Source: Alentia gelatinosa
Taxonomy: Eukaryota > Annelida > Polychaeta > Phyllodocida > Polynoidae
Assembly (NCBI GenBank): GCA_950022655.1
Contig: OX465582.1
Span: forward strand, 95,308,704 to 95,372,703
Direction: 5' to 3'
Length of the DNA stretch: 64,000 bases
Shown here: piece after piece, positions 33,887 to 45,905 of the stretch
Layout of the letters: the number at the start of each line of letters is the position of its first letter
Position numbering within the stretch: the first letter of the stretch is position 1
Made by a program: the position numbers and the translations under genes
Notes under the pieces: model-generated
What the model was told of the DNA's origin: nothing
Seen by the model: only the letters and a program-made list of their open reading frames with translations
Databases searched by the model: none

Positions 33887-34264
33887 ATGATGGAGCAAGC
33901 GTAAAAGAATTCTAGAGTTCGTGGGTTGTTCTCCAACTCGTTTTATTTCTATGTGATTTTCACTCAACTGTTGCCTTGTTCATATCACTCTCGTGGAGAA
34001 CGAAGACTTTGACTAAAACTTGTTGGGTTTCTTCGTTTATTCCGGTATTCCACACCTGTTGAAGCATGTTCCCATGGGTCATTAGTGCTTCGTGCAACTA
34101 ACCTCTAACATTGTGTAGTTGTTGCTACTTGTGAGACTAAATATGTATCAAAAACTAAGTTTCTCTTCCTGTTTGTTCTTACAGTTGAACGTCAGTCAAC
34201 GGAATGCCACCTTCGTCTGACTGAGTCCTGAAAGGTCGAGAACGGCGTAGTAATATCAACGGAG

Positions 34265-34332
34265 CCACATGACGTCACACCGCACCCACGGTGACGTCAC
34301 CGCCATCGTGACGTCACCAGGACGCATGCGCT
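34265..34332. promoter_or_regulatory. Triple CRE plus NRF1-like cluster
   Basis: Three perfect TGACGTCA octamers at 34270, 34292 and 34309, then ACGCATGCGCT (34322-34332), close to the NRF1 palindrome. Such combinations mark TATA-less metazoan promoters (family knowledge). The ATG at 34344 opens MQKRKANDGSRPIF and runs into a poly-T tract, which is not a convincing protein. The associated transcript is unknown. Confidence 0.45.
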
Positions 34333-34679
34333 GAGAAGAAATCATGCAGAAAAGAAAAGCAAACGATGGAAGCCGCCCTATTTTCCTTTTTTTTTTTAAT
34401 TCTTTTTCTTATTTCCCCCCCTTTTTTTTGGTGTAAGAAAGGAAAATGCCATTGTTCCAACTTCCACCCACCTGCTCCCAAGAAGCCTGCTAGGGAAGCC
34501 TTGATTCACTGGTGGGAAGCCTGTATTCATATTTATAACGTGTAAGAAATGACATGATATATATGTGGTAATTGTACAAAATGACAGAAATTGGGGAAAG
34601 TGCCCCTGACGCAACGATGTACACAGCACAGGAGTAAATATTGGGCTGTTTGGAGAGCTTGAAAACAAATCAGCATCTC

Positions 34680-37445
34680 AATCTAATATTAAGACGACAA
34701 AACCGGCAATTTCATGTATTGGTTATGTATTGTTTACTTCTCTATGTCATATAAAATCAGACTGGTGCGGGGATTTTTTTTTGGGGGGGGGGGGGATTTT
34801 TTTGCTTTCCTTTTCCCCTCATCTGTGTTTAAAGTATGTATATATTTTGGGTTGACATTTGTGTAGGATAATTTGGCCGTATAAACCAAGTCAGCTCAAT
34901 ATGTTTGTCCAGTTTAGAAGAATCAGGACCTAGCGATGTTTTAAAACGCATGTTCCGGGCCCTTTAATGTTACATACACCTTCTGGGGCCCTTATGTCCT
35001 CCAACTTACTGACTTAGCTTCATTGGTGCTTTCCAGCCTTTTCCAAACGAAAAAAAACTCAAGTTTCTACATGGATTCACAATTAGAAACTTGCCAGGGC
35101 AATCATTTGGTTCGCACCTTCAGCATTTTTGTCCTGTTTTCAATGAAAAAGAAACCTACAAGGGACCAATGTCTTCGCTTTATGACTATATGAGCTCTTA
35201 GTCCCATTTAGGCCTTTTGAATGACACTTAGTACTCGACATGCGGTGGTGACCTATTAATTGCTACATGTAAACTCTTGGAATACGATGTAAATGTCGAA
35301 AAAAAACATGACAGTATTCGTAGTATATGCTAAATCCCCAGAAGAGAATACAAAACCTAGCTTGAGCCTGAAATAGTGGTTGATGTGGTACGTTTTATCA
35401 ATATACTGAATGCATGAATAATTATCATAATATTCAGTTCATCTTGATTTCTAATATAATTAAATTTTTTTAGCAACATGGTTCAAAATTGACAGGAAAC
35501 TGACACTTTCAAGGTAGCATCGGCTTGCCCTAGAGGTGTTATTGCAACGTTCTGAATATCTTCTAATGTAATTAATGCTACTAAGTTGTTTGTAACTAAG
35601 AAGCCACCAAGGAACACATTTTCAAGGGGAAACTATCACGACATTATAACTCCATCCTCATCACTGAAAAATATTCAAAAAAAATTTGATGAGCCGCAAG
35701 AGTTGAAGAAAAGCATAGGATAATCGTAGAAAAGGGTTGGTTTTTTCTCTAATGTTAAACGCTCCGTGTGTTCAACATTATAGGATAGAAAAATAAAGTG
35801 CTTATCATAACAATATGGGTGGAAATCACCGTTGTATGCCACTACGATTTCCAGTATTAGTTTAATGTATCTTTTGTCACAGGGGGATAACTTTCAGTTG
35901 AAATGGTAGACTTTTTGGAGAAGTATATCACAGAATACCAGCAACCTCAATCCATGGCTTCAAAGGAGACCGAGGAAATATTCTCACTCAACGTAATAGT
36001 CTTTCTTTTTGCTCTAGCTAATTTATTTCGTATGTGTTTTTAAACTAATTTTCTTTTCTGTTCACCTAATATTTTGTATACAGAGATGCATTTTTAATCA
36101 TGAAGGGATATATTGTTAAACTTGTAATCGTGTTAAATAACAAGAAGTTGCCAAAGTAACCTTAATAAGGACAGAAAGTGTTTAATTAAGAAAAAAAAAC
36201 TGATTAACATTTAACAATTTCCTGCTTTTATGAATGAGTTGGGTTTCCATTCGTCGACCTAGCTCCTTTGACCTAGTCTTATTCCCTAATCAGTTCTCTG
36301 CTTTGTATTCATTAGTAAATAGGCAATTAGTTTGTCAGCTTGTATTCATACAATGCATGTAATAACGCATCATGGTATTCATCCTGTACATATATTTGTG
36401 AATCCTATATCGTTTAGGGGCAATGCTGTTCATGCTTTTCTAGGGAATGGAGAGTGACAGAATATTATTTTTGTGTTAAATTTTGAGCGACATGGGTCAT
36501 TTACGATCGCCTTTTATAGAAATCCATTGGTACCCATTGCACCATCGACCATTTGCCTTGTAACCACTGAATCGTTCTCAGTCCCAGTCGGATGATTGTC
36601 TTGATGCTGAAATGTAAATTTATAGAAAACCCACAAAAGAATATGATGCTATTCACATTTCCGTAGCTCTGTAAATTGCGACTGGGAATCAATATATTTA
36701 ATATATATAACGACTTGAACGATTGGAATAATTATCAAGGAACCTGGTTATAAACTTGTATTGGCCTGTTCTGCCTTTTCTGTAGACATAGAACCGAGTC
36801 TTGCATAACGAATTTGTTAAGGTTAATGTTAATGAAGTACAAAAAAACACATTAATAGTCGAACCAACTATGAATGTTGAAAGTGTACATGGATTTGAAG
36901 GAATAGGGTCCTTCTTTGTTTGTGTACTGTATATCACGTTTGTTCCTAGATTCTGCATTCGGTTGGCTGTATGTAACTTATGATAAATAGGTTGGAATAT
37001 ATTTTTATACGGTCCAGTATTTCATATCCTTCCTCTCGCCAAAAGATAAAAAAGAAAATTTTAGTGGGACCGCTAGAAAAATTTGGTGTGTTGAAACCCA
37101 CTACAAGGCTGAGGATTGACTTTCCAGTTTGTATTGCATTATAAAGATACAAGTCAGTGAAGCCTTAAGGTAAGTCTCAGAATCTCGGGAGATTTTGCCT
37201 TGTGTGACATGTATCGTTATTGTAATCACCTATAGAACTCATCATGTGTGTATAGTCAGCATAAGTATCTCGTATCTGAAAGGGGATCGATCGATGTAAT
37301 GATCAAGTGTGCCAATGTGTCATGTTTTGCGAACCAAGGTTTAAACACAATAGCGGTGTTCTATAATGAGAGATATGATTCTGATATTGACAGCCAGTCC
37401 CTTTTACTCCATACATTGTGTAATTTATGTTCCCCATCTCTGCAT
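34680..37445. other. Gene-poor AT-rich stretch
   Basis: No repeats matched elsewhere in the window and no supported gene, apart from the weak exon candidate at 35898. A T8-G13-T8 block (34776-34804) is noteworthy and may be polymorphic. Confidence 0.45.
35898..36043 (+). CDS. Candidate small ORF or exon (weak)
   Basis: An acceptor-like ATAACTTTCAG precedes a frame starting with ATG at 35903 and ending at 36043, 46 residues. The first 30 look protein-like and charged (MVDFLEKYITEYQQPQ, SMASKETEEIFSLN). The rest is hydrophobic (VIVFLFALANLF). If it is an internal exon, a weak donor AAC|GTAATA at about 35993 would remove the hydrophobic part. It stands alone in about 2.8 kb without other features. 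I do not recognise it. Confidence 0.18.
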
Positions 37446-37450
37446 GTGTT

Positions 37451-37745
37451 AAAGAAGAAACCAGCAAGTTTTGGTCAAAGTCTTGTTCTCTATGAGTTTG
37501 ATGCAGAGTGATATGAACAAGGCAAAGCCGAGTGAATATCACATAGCATTCTAACGAGTTGGAGAGAAACGACTTTGACCAAAATGGGTTGCTTTCTGTA
37601 TTTATCTCACCCCTGTACACACTAAAAGAACAGAAGACACACAGGATATAGACCATGGAGAACGGATTGCAATAACTGTAGGGGCATGGAGAACGAGTTC
37701 CCAATGTTAAGCCTATGGGACAAAAATACCAGGGGTGAGATAAAT
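37451..37745 (-). mobile_element. Family A fold-back MITE (near consensus)
   Basis: Inverted full copy: AAAGAAGAAACCAGCAAG, TTTTGGTCAAAGTCTTGTTC, apex AAGGCAAAGCCGAGTGAATA (holding GCAAAGC), TTTATCTCACCCCTGTACAC, AATGTTAAGCCTATGGGACA, CCAGGGGTGAGATAAA. Confidence 0.92.
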
Positions 37746-37749
37746 ATTA

Positions 37750-38860
37750 CCAGGATGCATATGGTGGACAGATTGTATATAAGGTGCAGGCCTTGTTGTT
37801 ATAATAGAGACAAAGTGAGGGTTTGAAGTTAGACCATTGCTGTCCCAATTAGCTTGGTTTGATGCATGTTATAGTATGCCAATGCCTATTAACTTGCTTA
37901 GATGTTTGGAGCAAAGCATTAAAGCTCGTGTATGAACTCATGTATTAAATAACAGTACTCTTATCATGACTTTAATAACAGAGAGGAATATAAATCCAGT
38001 TGGTCAACTATGTTTTAACCCAGTTATGTTGTATGTGAGATTTGAAGGAAGATGGGAGTGTGAATCATATATGAGAATTGAACTGTAAACACCAAAAGAA
38101 TCACTCTGCATCATCAACTCTGAAATGCACTTGTAGGCTTTCCTTTCAATATTACAGCGATTCAGGGATTTGAAAATTGTCCGCAATTTAAAGAAAACTC
38201 CATCCATCCGTTCACAGTTTTTGTACCTGCTGTTTGAGACAATTATTCAAGTTGTATAAACAAAAAACACATGGTTTGAGATGACTTTCTTTTGAAGATC
38301 ACAAACATACAAGTAAAATATTTACGCTATTCTACTACTTTAGACAACTGCGGATACACAGGGAGTCAACCTAGGAGAATAGTATAATCAACTATATAAT
38401 ACGTTGAATGGATACCTAATGTATCAATTTATGAGTTTGACACAATGATACAAGATGTTCCAATGGTACAGAATGGCATAGAAGATGGAGTAAATTGACA
38501 ATATCATATGCCATGGAAATCTTTCTGGCTGGCTAGTTGTTATATTACAAACTTGTCCCTGGTATATGACGTCCTAGATTGATGTTCCATGTTCAGAACC
38601 AAATGTCCATTCACAAAGGAAAGGTAGTGTTTAATTTTAGCAAACAGGAAATGCTCATTAGATGTAATAATCTTGTCTATTTCATCACCAGGTATGGTCA
38701 TACAATTGTCCATTATGCAACGAAGTCCCCTTTCCTGGATACAAACCAAAACCACCACTACCACCATACAGTTAACTTGACCAATGTGTTATTTTGGGAT
38801 TCTTTGTTTATGCAATATTTTGTTCTTTTCAAGGAAGTATTTTTTTAAATGAAACAAAAT
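37750..38860. other. No recognised gene
   Basis: AT-rich. The short frames on both strands at 38540-38848 oppose each other and have no family motif. Confidence 0.4.
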
Positions 38861-38864
38861 TGTA

Positions 38865-39195
38865 TTACTATACACCTATGGCCAAACATGTTTGACATAC
38901 TACCCGCTGCTCGGGGTGTAGTATAATTAATGGTTGCGCTCGTTGTGACAGCAGGTCATAGTGAATGGCAGTGGTTTTCGCAGAGCAGAAAATCTAATAA
39001 AACAGAGGTTTAAACAATTAGCAGGTGTATAGTAATAGAAAACATAGTTACTTAGTCCGTAGGGATGCCGGACTCGGTCTTTTGACTCAAAAATAGGGCC
39101 CTACGCCGCAGGCGGCAGGGCCGTATTTTTTAGTCAAAAGACCTCGAACGGCCACCCCTATGGGCTCAGTAACCCTGTTTTCTCATAGTATTTCA
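38865..39195. mobile_element. Family E fold-back, copy 2
   Basis: CTATACACCTATGGCCAAAC, TACTACCCGCTGCTCGGGGT, then GAAAACATAGTTACTTAGTC / GGGCTCAGTAACCCTGTTTT arms around CGGCCCTACGCCGCAGGCGG-type centre text. Same organisation as 7800 but in reverse order. Confidence 0.85.
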
Positions 39196-39199
39196 AGAA

Positions 39200-40400
39200 T
39201 AAATGCCTGTCAATTAATGCCTAGTGTGACTACTGGCACAAACCAATAAGCCATATATGCCATTGCGAGAAGCACATAAACTGATCAACAATACCTGTAT
39301 GGTTGGAGAAGACCACTTAGGTCAATTACTTTTTGTACATCTTGAGGGTCTTTTATGTGTCTGGCCCTCATCTATCCTACTTTGTTCTGATTCAGGACTT
39401 CTCCCCATCCCTACTCTATCAGTGTTAACATGGTAAGGTTACGTTGTTGTTCGTAAACAAACTGATGGCCTGTATTATAAAGCCTCTCGTCAAGCAGAAT
39501 GTATACAGGCTTTATGGCGTCAAAGAAGCCTGTGAAATGTGATACGTTTTTGTTACTCATCTACCATTAGTCAGTTTTAAAGAGAAGAATGTCATTAGTT
39601 AGTTTAATGAAGAGACAATGCCTCGGGACGGCACTAATTGTCATATGATGTGTGAATGAGATGTGAAGGGTATTTTTTCTGTTGTCTGCCAGTGACTGAA
39701 TGGTTCTGGTCCATGCCGACGGAGGGCGCTGAATGTCCAGTCTTCCCATGATTCCTGTCGTCACCCTTTATACATAGTCACATTTTCTACAAAACAGGAG
39801 AACAAAATTGAAATAAAAGTAATTGCCCTAATATTTTGGTTTATGTTATTTGTCTCAGGATGTGTGTTCATCTCTATCGTTGATAAGGATCGTAAGGTAA
39901 AGTTATAGCATAGAGAAAATATGAAGAGACGAAGTTAGATAAAAGGTGCAGGGATGCCGGTTTGTAGGATTTGGCCTACATGTAGGATTTTCATTTTAGT
40001 CTCAAAGTGATGAAAAGTTCAAGAAATTGTATGTTTTGAGAACAAAATAGACTCCAGGTTCCCTGATATCTAAATCTTAGATAAACTTGTTCTGTAATCT
40101 TTCAAAATTCCGAATTTAACTACTCAGTTAGAGGCCCTATGGATCCCAGTGCTCCAACCTAGAACTGTAGGATGGTAGGATTCCTGTAGGAAATGCTCCT
40201 ACGGATAAGGGCAAACTTGAATATTGACTTCTGATTGGCTTAAAATATATGCCCAAGAATCTGCTAGGAGAGTGATGGGGATTCCCCATACACCATGTGC
40301 GTTTTAGGTGATACATAGACTGGCCTCAGTCCCCATGTAGTAATTTTTTCTGACCCCAACTAGCATCCCTGAAGGTGATACTTGCATAGAGTGAGCTGAA
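39200..40400. other. No recognised gene
   Basis: Mostly AT-rich unique sequence. GACGGAGGGCGCTGAATG at 39719 is weakly CTCF-like. The TAGGATTTGGCCTACATGTA, GGATT repeats near 39965 are local. Confidence 0.4.
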
Positions 40401-40404
40401 AATG

Positions 40405-40485
40405 TAAGGTAAGGCTTGGCAAAATTACTGCCCGCGGCCAAGGCCTTGGGCAGTAATTTTTCCAAGCCTTACCTCGTAACTTTGA
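40405..40485. repeat. GC-cored hairpin
   Basis: GGTAAGGCTTGGCAAAATTA, CTGCCCGCGGCC pairs with GGCCTTGGGCAGTAAT and TTTTCCAAGCCTTACC. The arms are about 35 bases, almost perfect, around a short loop. Either a small fold-back element or a structured site. Confidence 0.85.
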
Positions 40486-40504
40486 CTTCCTTTCACCGGA
40501 AAAT

Positions 40505-40745
40505 AGTTTCCCTCTATTCCGATCTTATGATCATGCTAGCAAGATAATGAACATCAGTATGGTATGATATAGAAGTACAGGTATCCATTACCCCCATTCA
40601 GGCTACAAAACTTTATCACTGTAAACTAGAACAAAACATCATTAGATTATGATCTTATGATCATGCTGGTAAAATAAACATAATTATGGTATGGAATATA
40701 GATACAAGTATCCATTATCTCCATTCAAGTTACATATCTGTTTCA
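40505..40745. repeat. Direct duplication of about 130 bp
   Basis: GATCTTATGATCATGCTAGC (40521) and GATCTTATGATCATGCTGGT (40651) begin two copies that share ATGGTAT..ATAGA.ACA.GTATCCATTA.C.CCATTCA. Diverged by roughly 15 percent by eye. Confidence 0.8.
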
Positions 40746-40864
40746 TAGGTTACTATACTAGGCCTACACAACTACTACCTTGCCAATCAGATGACCGTGT
40801 ACATGTCCTTGCGGTGTAACGGTGCTTCATTGAACCCTATAACCTCCCTGAGATGGCGCCACTG

Positions 40865-41128
40865 AAGCCTACAGTTCAGAAATGCCTTTAAAGACATATC
40901 CCACAATTTGGCTTGAAAATTAAAATCCATGTGGCATGGTATTTCGGTTTTGAGTGATTGGTCATGGTCAGTTGGGCATGCCTTTAAGACCATGGGACAC
41001 TGTTATGCAGTTTCTTTCCCAATATCAGTCACTGAATAGCATGCAGATAGTTTTTTACAGCATGCTGGAAATCTATATGTGACCACTCTAATCCGTAGGC
41101 AACGTATATGGGATATGCGAGCACTCCA
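40865..41128 (-). repeat. Family J fragment
   Basis: GTGATTGGTCATGGTCAGTT, GGGCATGCCTTTAAGACC, CACTGAATAGCATGCAGATA and GTGACCACTCTAATCCGTAG match half of the palindromic family J element at 49430-50112. Confidence 0.8.
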
Positions 41129-41129
41129 T

Positions 41130-41550
41130 GATTAAAAAAAACCAAAAAAACTATGATGGCTGGTGGGTTTCACAACATGTTTATTCAAAACGGAGGCGGA
41201 TACAACTACATATATTATACGTATAATCAGGTATACTATATATGGGGCCAAATCCGTGAAGCAAAAGTTATCACACCACCTGGGGGGAAACAACGGTATT
41301 ACCAACATTCAGAAACGTCAGCCTCATTAGAATTCTGTCTCTAGCACGTATCGAATAACAAAGCTTTGGTGACTTTTCTGTGTCATCTTACTCAATTATA
41401 GTATTTTATGATGTATTGCAAGTACAATTGCAAGGCTAATCCATAATCATCCTGCAGTAACTTAATATCAATTTCAAGCGACAGTGACGATTAATGATTT
41501 TACTGTTGGTTGCACAGTATGCTATGTCGTTGGAACTGAAGATGAACTAT
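41130..41550. other. No recognised gene
   Basis: Includes a 63-codon plus-strand frame rich in Tyr and Gly (41153). It has no family match or splice support and is left uncalled. Confidence 0.3.
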
Positions 41551-41554
41551 CGTT

Positions 41555-41830
41555 ATCCTACCCCTCATATAAATCTCCATAGATTAACATGGTTTGACTG
41601 TATGCCACGGTTATGCCATACAATATTTATATGCCACACATGACATATGAAATTAAAAACATGTGACGGGTAGCATAAAATCTAAACGTCACTCAGTTTC
41701 ATATGAGTGTTTACATGGCGTTCGTTCTTTTCTGCTACAAATATCACTCAGCTCTGCTTTGTGACATCATTCCGCAAAGACAATTCATGCCATATAGATA
41801 ATCTTATGAAATTTCTTGATAATATGTGAA
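41555..41830. mobile_element. Family C composite fold-back, diverged copy
   Basis: TTATCCTACCCCTCATATAA and CCATAGATTAACATGG at the left, GACGGGTAGCATAAAATCTA closing the module, then arms ending near TATCACTCAGCTCTGC. Shares the terminal signature with 28172, 31137, 50422 and 55600. Confidence 0.65.
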
Positions 41831-41834
41831 CGGA

Positions 41835-42235
41835 TACGACTTTAATTACTACTCATAAGGGTTGCCCTGCTTAGCTGTATTGCCATTCAATATCAAAGGC
41901 ACACTCCCTTCTCTGAAAGCTCTTTGGATATATCATTACCATTATCATTCGTATACTTTAAATCTTGACATGCGTATTCATTGTTGGAGGTAAACAACTG
42001 ATAAGAAATCATTTGTAAATTTGAATTAAACCCTCTCTTTTAATATTAAATGTCTTGGGAATGTTAGCAATCCACATGTAAGTAAATTGCTTCACATTCA
42101 AATCGTTTTATTATACTGCATGAGTAGTTTAGAGTCGGTCCAGCCACTCACAACCCTAGAGGCTGAACAATCACCAGTCAGTGAAGGAACAAACCCGACC
42201 AGGGGGCAGAAGTATCGTGAAACGAAGGAAAAACT
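41835..42235. other. No recognised gene
   Basis: AT-rich. A 40-residue frame at 42120 (MSSLESVQPLTTLEAEQSPV..) ends at the neighbouring fold-back. It is isolated and not called. Confidence 0.35.
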
Positions 42236-42382
42236 ATTATAGGAAAACCGCGAGGCGTAGCTATGCACTTCGGTCACCTAACGCTTTGCGACCACGGATC
42301 AAAACTATTTTTTTCCAACCTCGGAGTCTTTCTACGGACCCCAGACGAACGAAAAATTGAAAATCCTAAGGAAAAACTATTA
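42222..42382. repeat. Fold-back with GCGTAGC apex
   Basis: Left CGAAGGAAAAACTATTATAG and right CCTAAGGAAAAACTATTATA flank CCGCGAGGCGTAGCTATGCA (GCGTAGC at 42255-42261) and ACCTCGGAGTCTTTCTACGG. The ends are direct rather than inverted. Confidence 0.5.
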
Positions 42383-42384
42383 TA

Positions 42385-44095
42385 TTAGATATTGTACAAT
42401 TGGAAGGACTCCTGTTCACAGGGAAAAATGATTAATAAACACTTCAATTAAAAAAATGGACTCAACCTATGAGAATCCGAATAGATGTTATTAATGATAA
42501 AAAGATATATCTAGTAAAATTAGATCACAGCTCAATGTGGCTTTTCTCTTAATCACGCTCAAAGAGGAACAAAATCTTTACATCAACATGGACATTCTTG
42601 GTCTCTGGGACCCTTCATTATATTTTCCACACATTGCTTAACTTCAACACGTCCCGGCAGAGAGTAGAGGCATACAACGACTTTATATAATTCACACTAT
42701 TGTAGCTGAGTTATGATAACGACAAGTTTATTGCACATCAAGACATGGACGAAGATTTATAAACCGCGTAAATGTGGGTAGAATTCTCCACGACAACATG
42801 CTGACACCCAATAGTACGGTTATGAGATTGTTATACCACCTCCCATACATAATTCAGTGACGAATCAAAATAACCGAACCCAGTCCTTCGGATTTTCATT
42901 ATGAATATATATTTGGAAGATGTCAAGTTTCTACTTGATTATCTAAATAATGCTGTAAATTTAACTTTGGTTAGTATTGTGGCCTACCCCCTCTTTCTTT
43001 CCGACCATGGAACACCACTTCAAGTACAAGTTTCTTCCTATCATTTCGGCAGTAGTGTAATTCCTTCATATATAAATACGTGTTCTTATTTGTTCCTTCA
43101 ATCTATTCCATACTTCATGATGTTGTTTATACAGTCTATATGATGGAATATTGACAGTTAATAAAATATTATACATCTTCTACACGTGCTTCTTTTAATC
43201 CTCCACATCTAGATCAGTGATCCTGTATGAATTCTGGTCCTTAGATAACATTACGAGTTAGTTCCCACAATTTCTTCAAATTGAACACCTTTGTTTTATT
43301 ACTATTATACAATCGCATATATTTATTCCCCTCCAGTTTGTGTATGTATACACCCATCTCAAAACACATTGATGTGGCTTCACCTTTAGTTAACTTCACC
43401 ATAATTGATAGTATATTTTAATTATTCTACACCATGTCCAGCCCTGACACACAGATTTACAGTTTCTAAGTTAAGAAAATAAATAAATAGAAATATAGAC
43501 AATTTCTGACACATTAAGTCAGCGAAGTATAGAACGTACAACGCTATACTCATTCTTTATCACAGGAAGGGATAGTAAACACTTCTTAGTCTCTCTCCAA
43601 ATCACACTGTGGGGACTCCCATTAATAACGAATACAAATAGCCTATCTACTATTTACCACCTAGAAAGCTGGTAAGAATTACCAACCTATGCGAGGTAGT
43701 TCTTGTTCAGTCTAATACCCCTTACTCAGCTATGATAATTCCTACAGCTTTTACATAGATATCATACTAAAGAATAGGTGATTCTTTTAAAAATAGACCA
43801 TTGTTGTTGTTTTTTTATATGAAATAGCTTGCTGGATCTATGCATCTCCAATAAAGTGCTCTCTTTCAACTATACTAACTCAATACGAATTACTAATACT
43901 GCTGAATCTATCACTGGTTAGACCAGATTAATGAAAAAAATACTTGGCCCCTTTGTCCTTAGAATCAGTGGTTTCATTTCAGCTCTATTTCACTGTCGCT
44001 ATGTACGAATTATCAGAGAATAATTGTTCTAACCCATCTCTTATTGGAGGTACGTGCATTATTATTCTGTAGCTGAGACCATTCAAATGGCAGTG
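42385..44095. other. Gene-poor AT-rich stretch
   Basis: No repeat matched within the window and no supported coding frame. The 80-codon hydrophobic frame at 42901 has no family features. Confidence 0.45.
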
Positions 44096-44099
44096 ATCC

Positions 44100-44240
44100 T
44101 TATTAATGAAAGCCCCAGAACGCTCATTGGCTGACGACGTCTGACGTCAGAGTAGACGGAAGTGACGTTAGAAGACCACAAAGCACCAATCAGAAAACAC
44201 CTAAAGCGTCACGAGAGAGTGTTTAGGTGACAGACAACAA
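44100..44240 (+). promoter_or_regulatory. Promoter-like segment with CRE and CCAAT boxes
   Basis: Within 65 bases there are an inverted CCAAT box (ATTGG, 44126-44130), a perfect palindromic CRE TGACGTCA (44142-44149), a half CRE TGACGT (44163-44168) and a forward CCAAT box (44186-44190). The segment is richer in GC and CpG than its surroundings. It runs directly into an ATGGCGG start context followed by a good splice donor. This is the layout of a TATA-less housekeeping promoter. Activity and direction are inferred. Confidence 0.5.
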
Positions 44241-44253
44241 ATGGCGGACCAAG
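44241..44253 (+). CDS. Candidate 13-nt first coding exon (MADQ-)
   Basis: ATGGCGGACCAAG is followed by the donor GTAGGT. The start context CAACAAATGG is good. The exon gives Met-Ala-Asp-Gln plus one base (phase 1). Acidic MAD starts are common in intracellular proteins, including calmodulin, but no calmodulin exon follows. The only nearby acceptor I found that keeps a long frame in phase is at 45906. Rated on the promoter plus donor; no homology supports it. Confidence 0.35.
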
Positions 44254-45600
44254 GTAGGTTCCTTTTTTTTAAAGCAAAGACAGTTCATGATAACAACAGC
44301 AAAGTTTAACAATAGAACTCCCAATGACATGTTGATAGCATTAAGACATCTGAATTCCTTTTTGAGAATATATACTTTATATGCAGGTGAATGTAATTCT
44401 ATTGCAATACATGTATTCTATTCGTTACGGTCATGATACTGGTCAATGACATTTCACTGAGGGACACCAACTGACTCTATGGGAACAAATTATTAGTGGG
44501 AAAGTAAAATTATGTCTTATTATATATAAGTGGGTGTTTGGATATAATGCAACGTGATACATTAAAAAACAATCTTTGAAAATGTCTTTCGTGAAACAGT
44601 CATTGGATACGTGTTTCTACCTAGACTTTTGGAATGTAAGCGTATCGTATCTAGTATGTTCTTATATCTATTATGTTTGGAGGGAAAATAATCAATTATA
44701 ATAGCGTGTAATCCTGTAAACAGGTTGGACATACCAAATGCTCTACCCATAATACGATATTCGCTGCAAGATTCTCTGTCAAGAAAGGTAAGGCTCTACT
44801 CTAACCATTCACACAATATACGTATCAGATACAATATTGATATACATGATGTACATAGTTCTAAAGCACTTCAATATTGCTGTTGACCTGGATCTGGGCA
44901 CATATTGCACTTTGTCTCCTCCCTTTAGACGAAGAACTAAGTGTTTATTATTCATACATATACTACTTGAACAACACCTTCACATGATATATATTAATCA
45001 GGTATTTAAATCGTGAGACACATACGAGGATACCAAGGTTAAGTCAGCAGCACTTACAGCGCAATTTCCATTCATGTTTTGGTTATTACTGTATGCTTAT
45101 TGTATGTGCGGAATTAAATATATTCACAAAAACTCAGTTCTTGCTAAGATTTACACTCTATTTTAAAGTTTGAGTGATTGGAATTCATTTTAGGATATCC
45201 CTTGAAAAAAAACTTTTGAGGTCTGAATTATGTAATTGTTTCTGTCTCTTTTACTTTTAAATTTGGTTTGCCTGAAGATAGATGACAATCGTCACTGAGG
45301 ATATAAATCAAGATATCTAAAATAATCCCCCCACCCCACCCGCAGTGAAATTAAGCCAAGTATCTTTACATTTTAAAGTGAAATCGCCGTTAGCATATTC
45401 CTACTTTCCAATTGTTAATCTGGTTAAAATGTAAAGTAATCATGGTTTGTTATGCCCAGAGACACCTTGTATCCTCCATTTTGTTGTCTCCCTACAAGGA
45501 TTCCTCGATGTCTAAAGGTGTTGTTTCATATAGGAATACTCTTATTTGGCTTATGTGAATGTTTATATATCTGTTTATTTTCAAAGAGCATTCAGTTGAC
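44254..45600. other. Presumed intron of the candidate plus-strand gene
   Basis: AT-rich, no repeats recognised and no competing exon with clear borders. If the 44241 and 45906 exons belong together, the intron is about 1.65 kb with a GTAGGT donor. Confidence 0.3.
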
Positions 45601-45602
45601 AC

Positions 45603-45903
45603 ATTTATCTCACCCCTGGTATTTTCGTCCCATAGGCTTAACATTGGGAACTCGTTCTCCATGCCCCTAGGAGTATTGCAGTCCGTTCTCCATGGTCTAT
45701 GTCCTGTGTATCGTCCATTCTTTTTATGTGTACAGGGGTGAGATAAATACAGAAAGCAACTCGTTTTGGTAAAGAAAAGTCGTTCTCCAACTCGTTTGAA
45801 TACTATGTGATATTCACTGGGCTGTTGCCTTGCTCATATCACTCCACATCAAACTAGTGGAGAAAGATGACTTTGACCAAAACTTGTTGGTTTCTTCTTT
45901 TTT
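45603..45903 (+). mobile_element. Family A fold-back MITE next to a splice acceptor
   Basis: Near-consensus copy: TTTATCTCACCCCTGGTATT, CCATAGGCTTAACATTGGGA, TACAGGGGTGAGATAAATAC, TTTTGGTAAAGAAAAGTCGT, GGGCTGTTGCCTTGCTCATA, GACTTTGACCAAAACTTGTT, GGTTTCTTCTTTTTT. Its right end is the pyrimidine tract of the candidate acceptor at 45904-45905. Confidence 0.92.
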
Positions 45904-45905
45904 AG

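Noticed and set aside
34344..34400. MQKRKANDGSRPIF.. as a coding start below the CRE cluster
   Set aside because: It runs straight into long poly-T and poly-C tracts, with no credible donor or further protein-like sequence.
42120..42242. 40-residue frame MSSLESVQPLTTLEAEQSPV..
   Set aside because: It ends inside a fold-back repeat, and no splice or family support was found.
44241..44253. First exon of calmodulin, suggested by MADQ
   Set aside because: No EF-hand exon follows within the plus-strand sequence checked, and the phase-1 break after MADQ-G differs from the usual calmodulin intron after the ATG.
45559..45741. Frames within 45452-45741
   Set aside because: Most of the sequence belongs to a family A element that gives similar frames at every copy.
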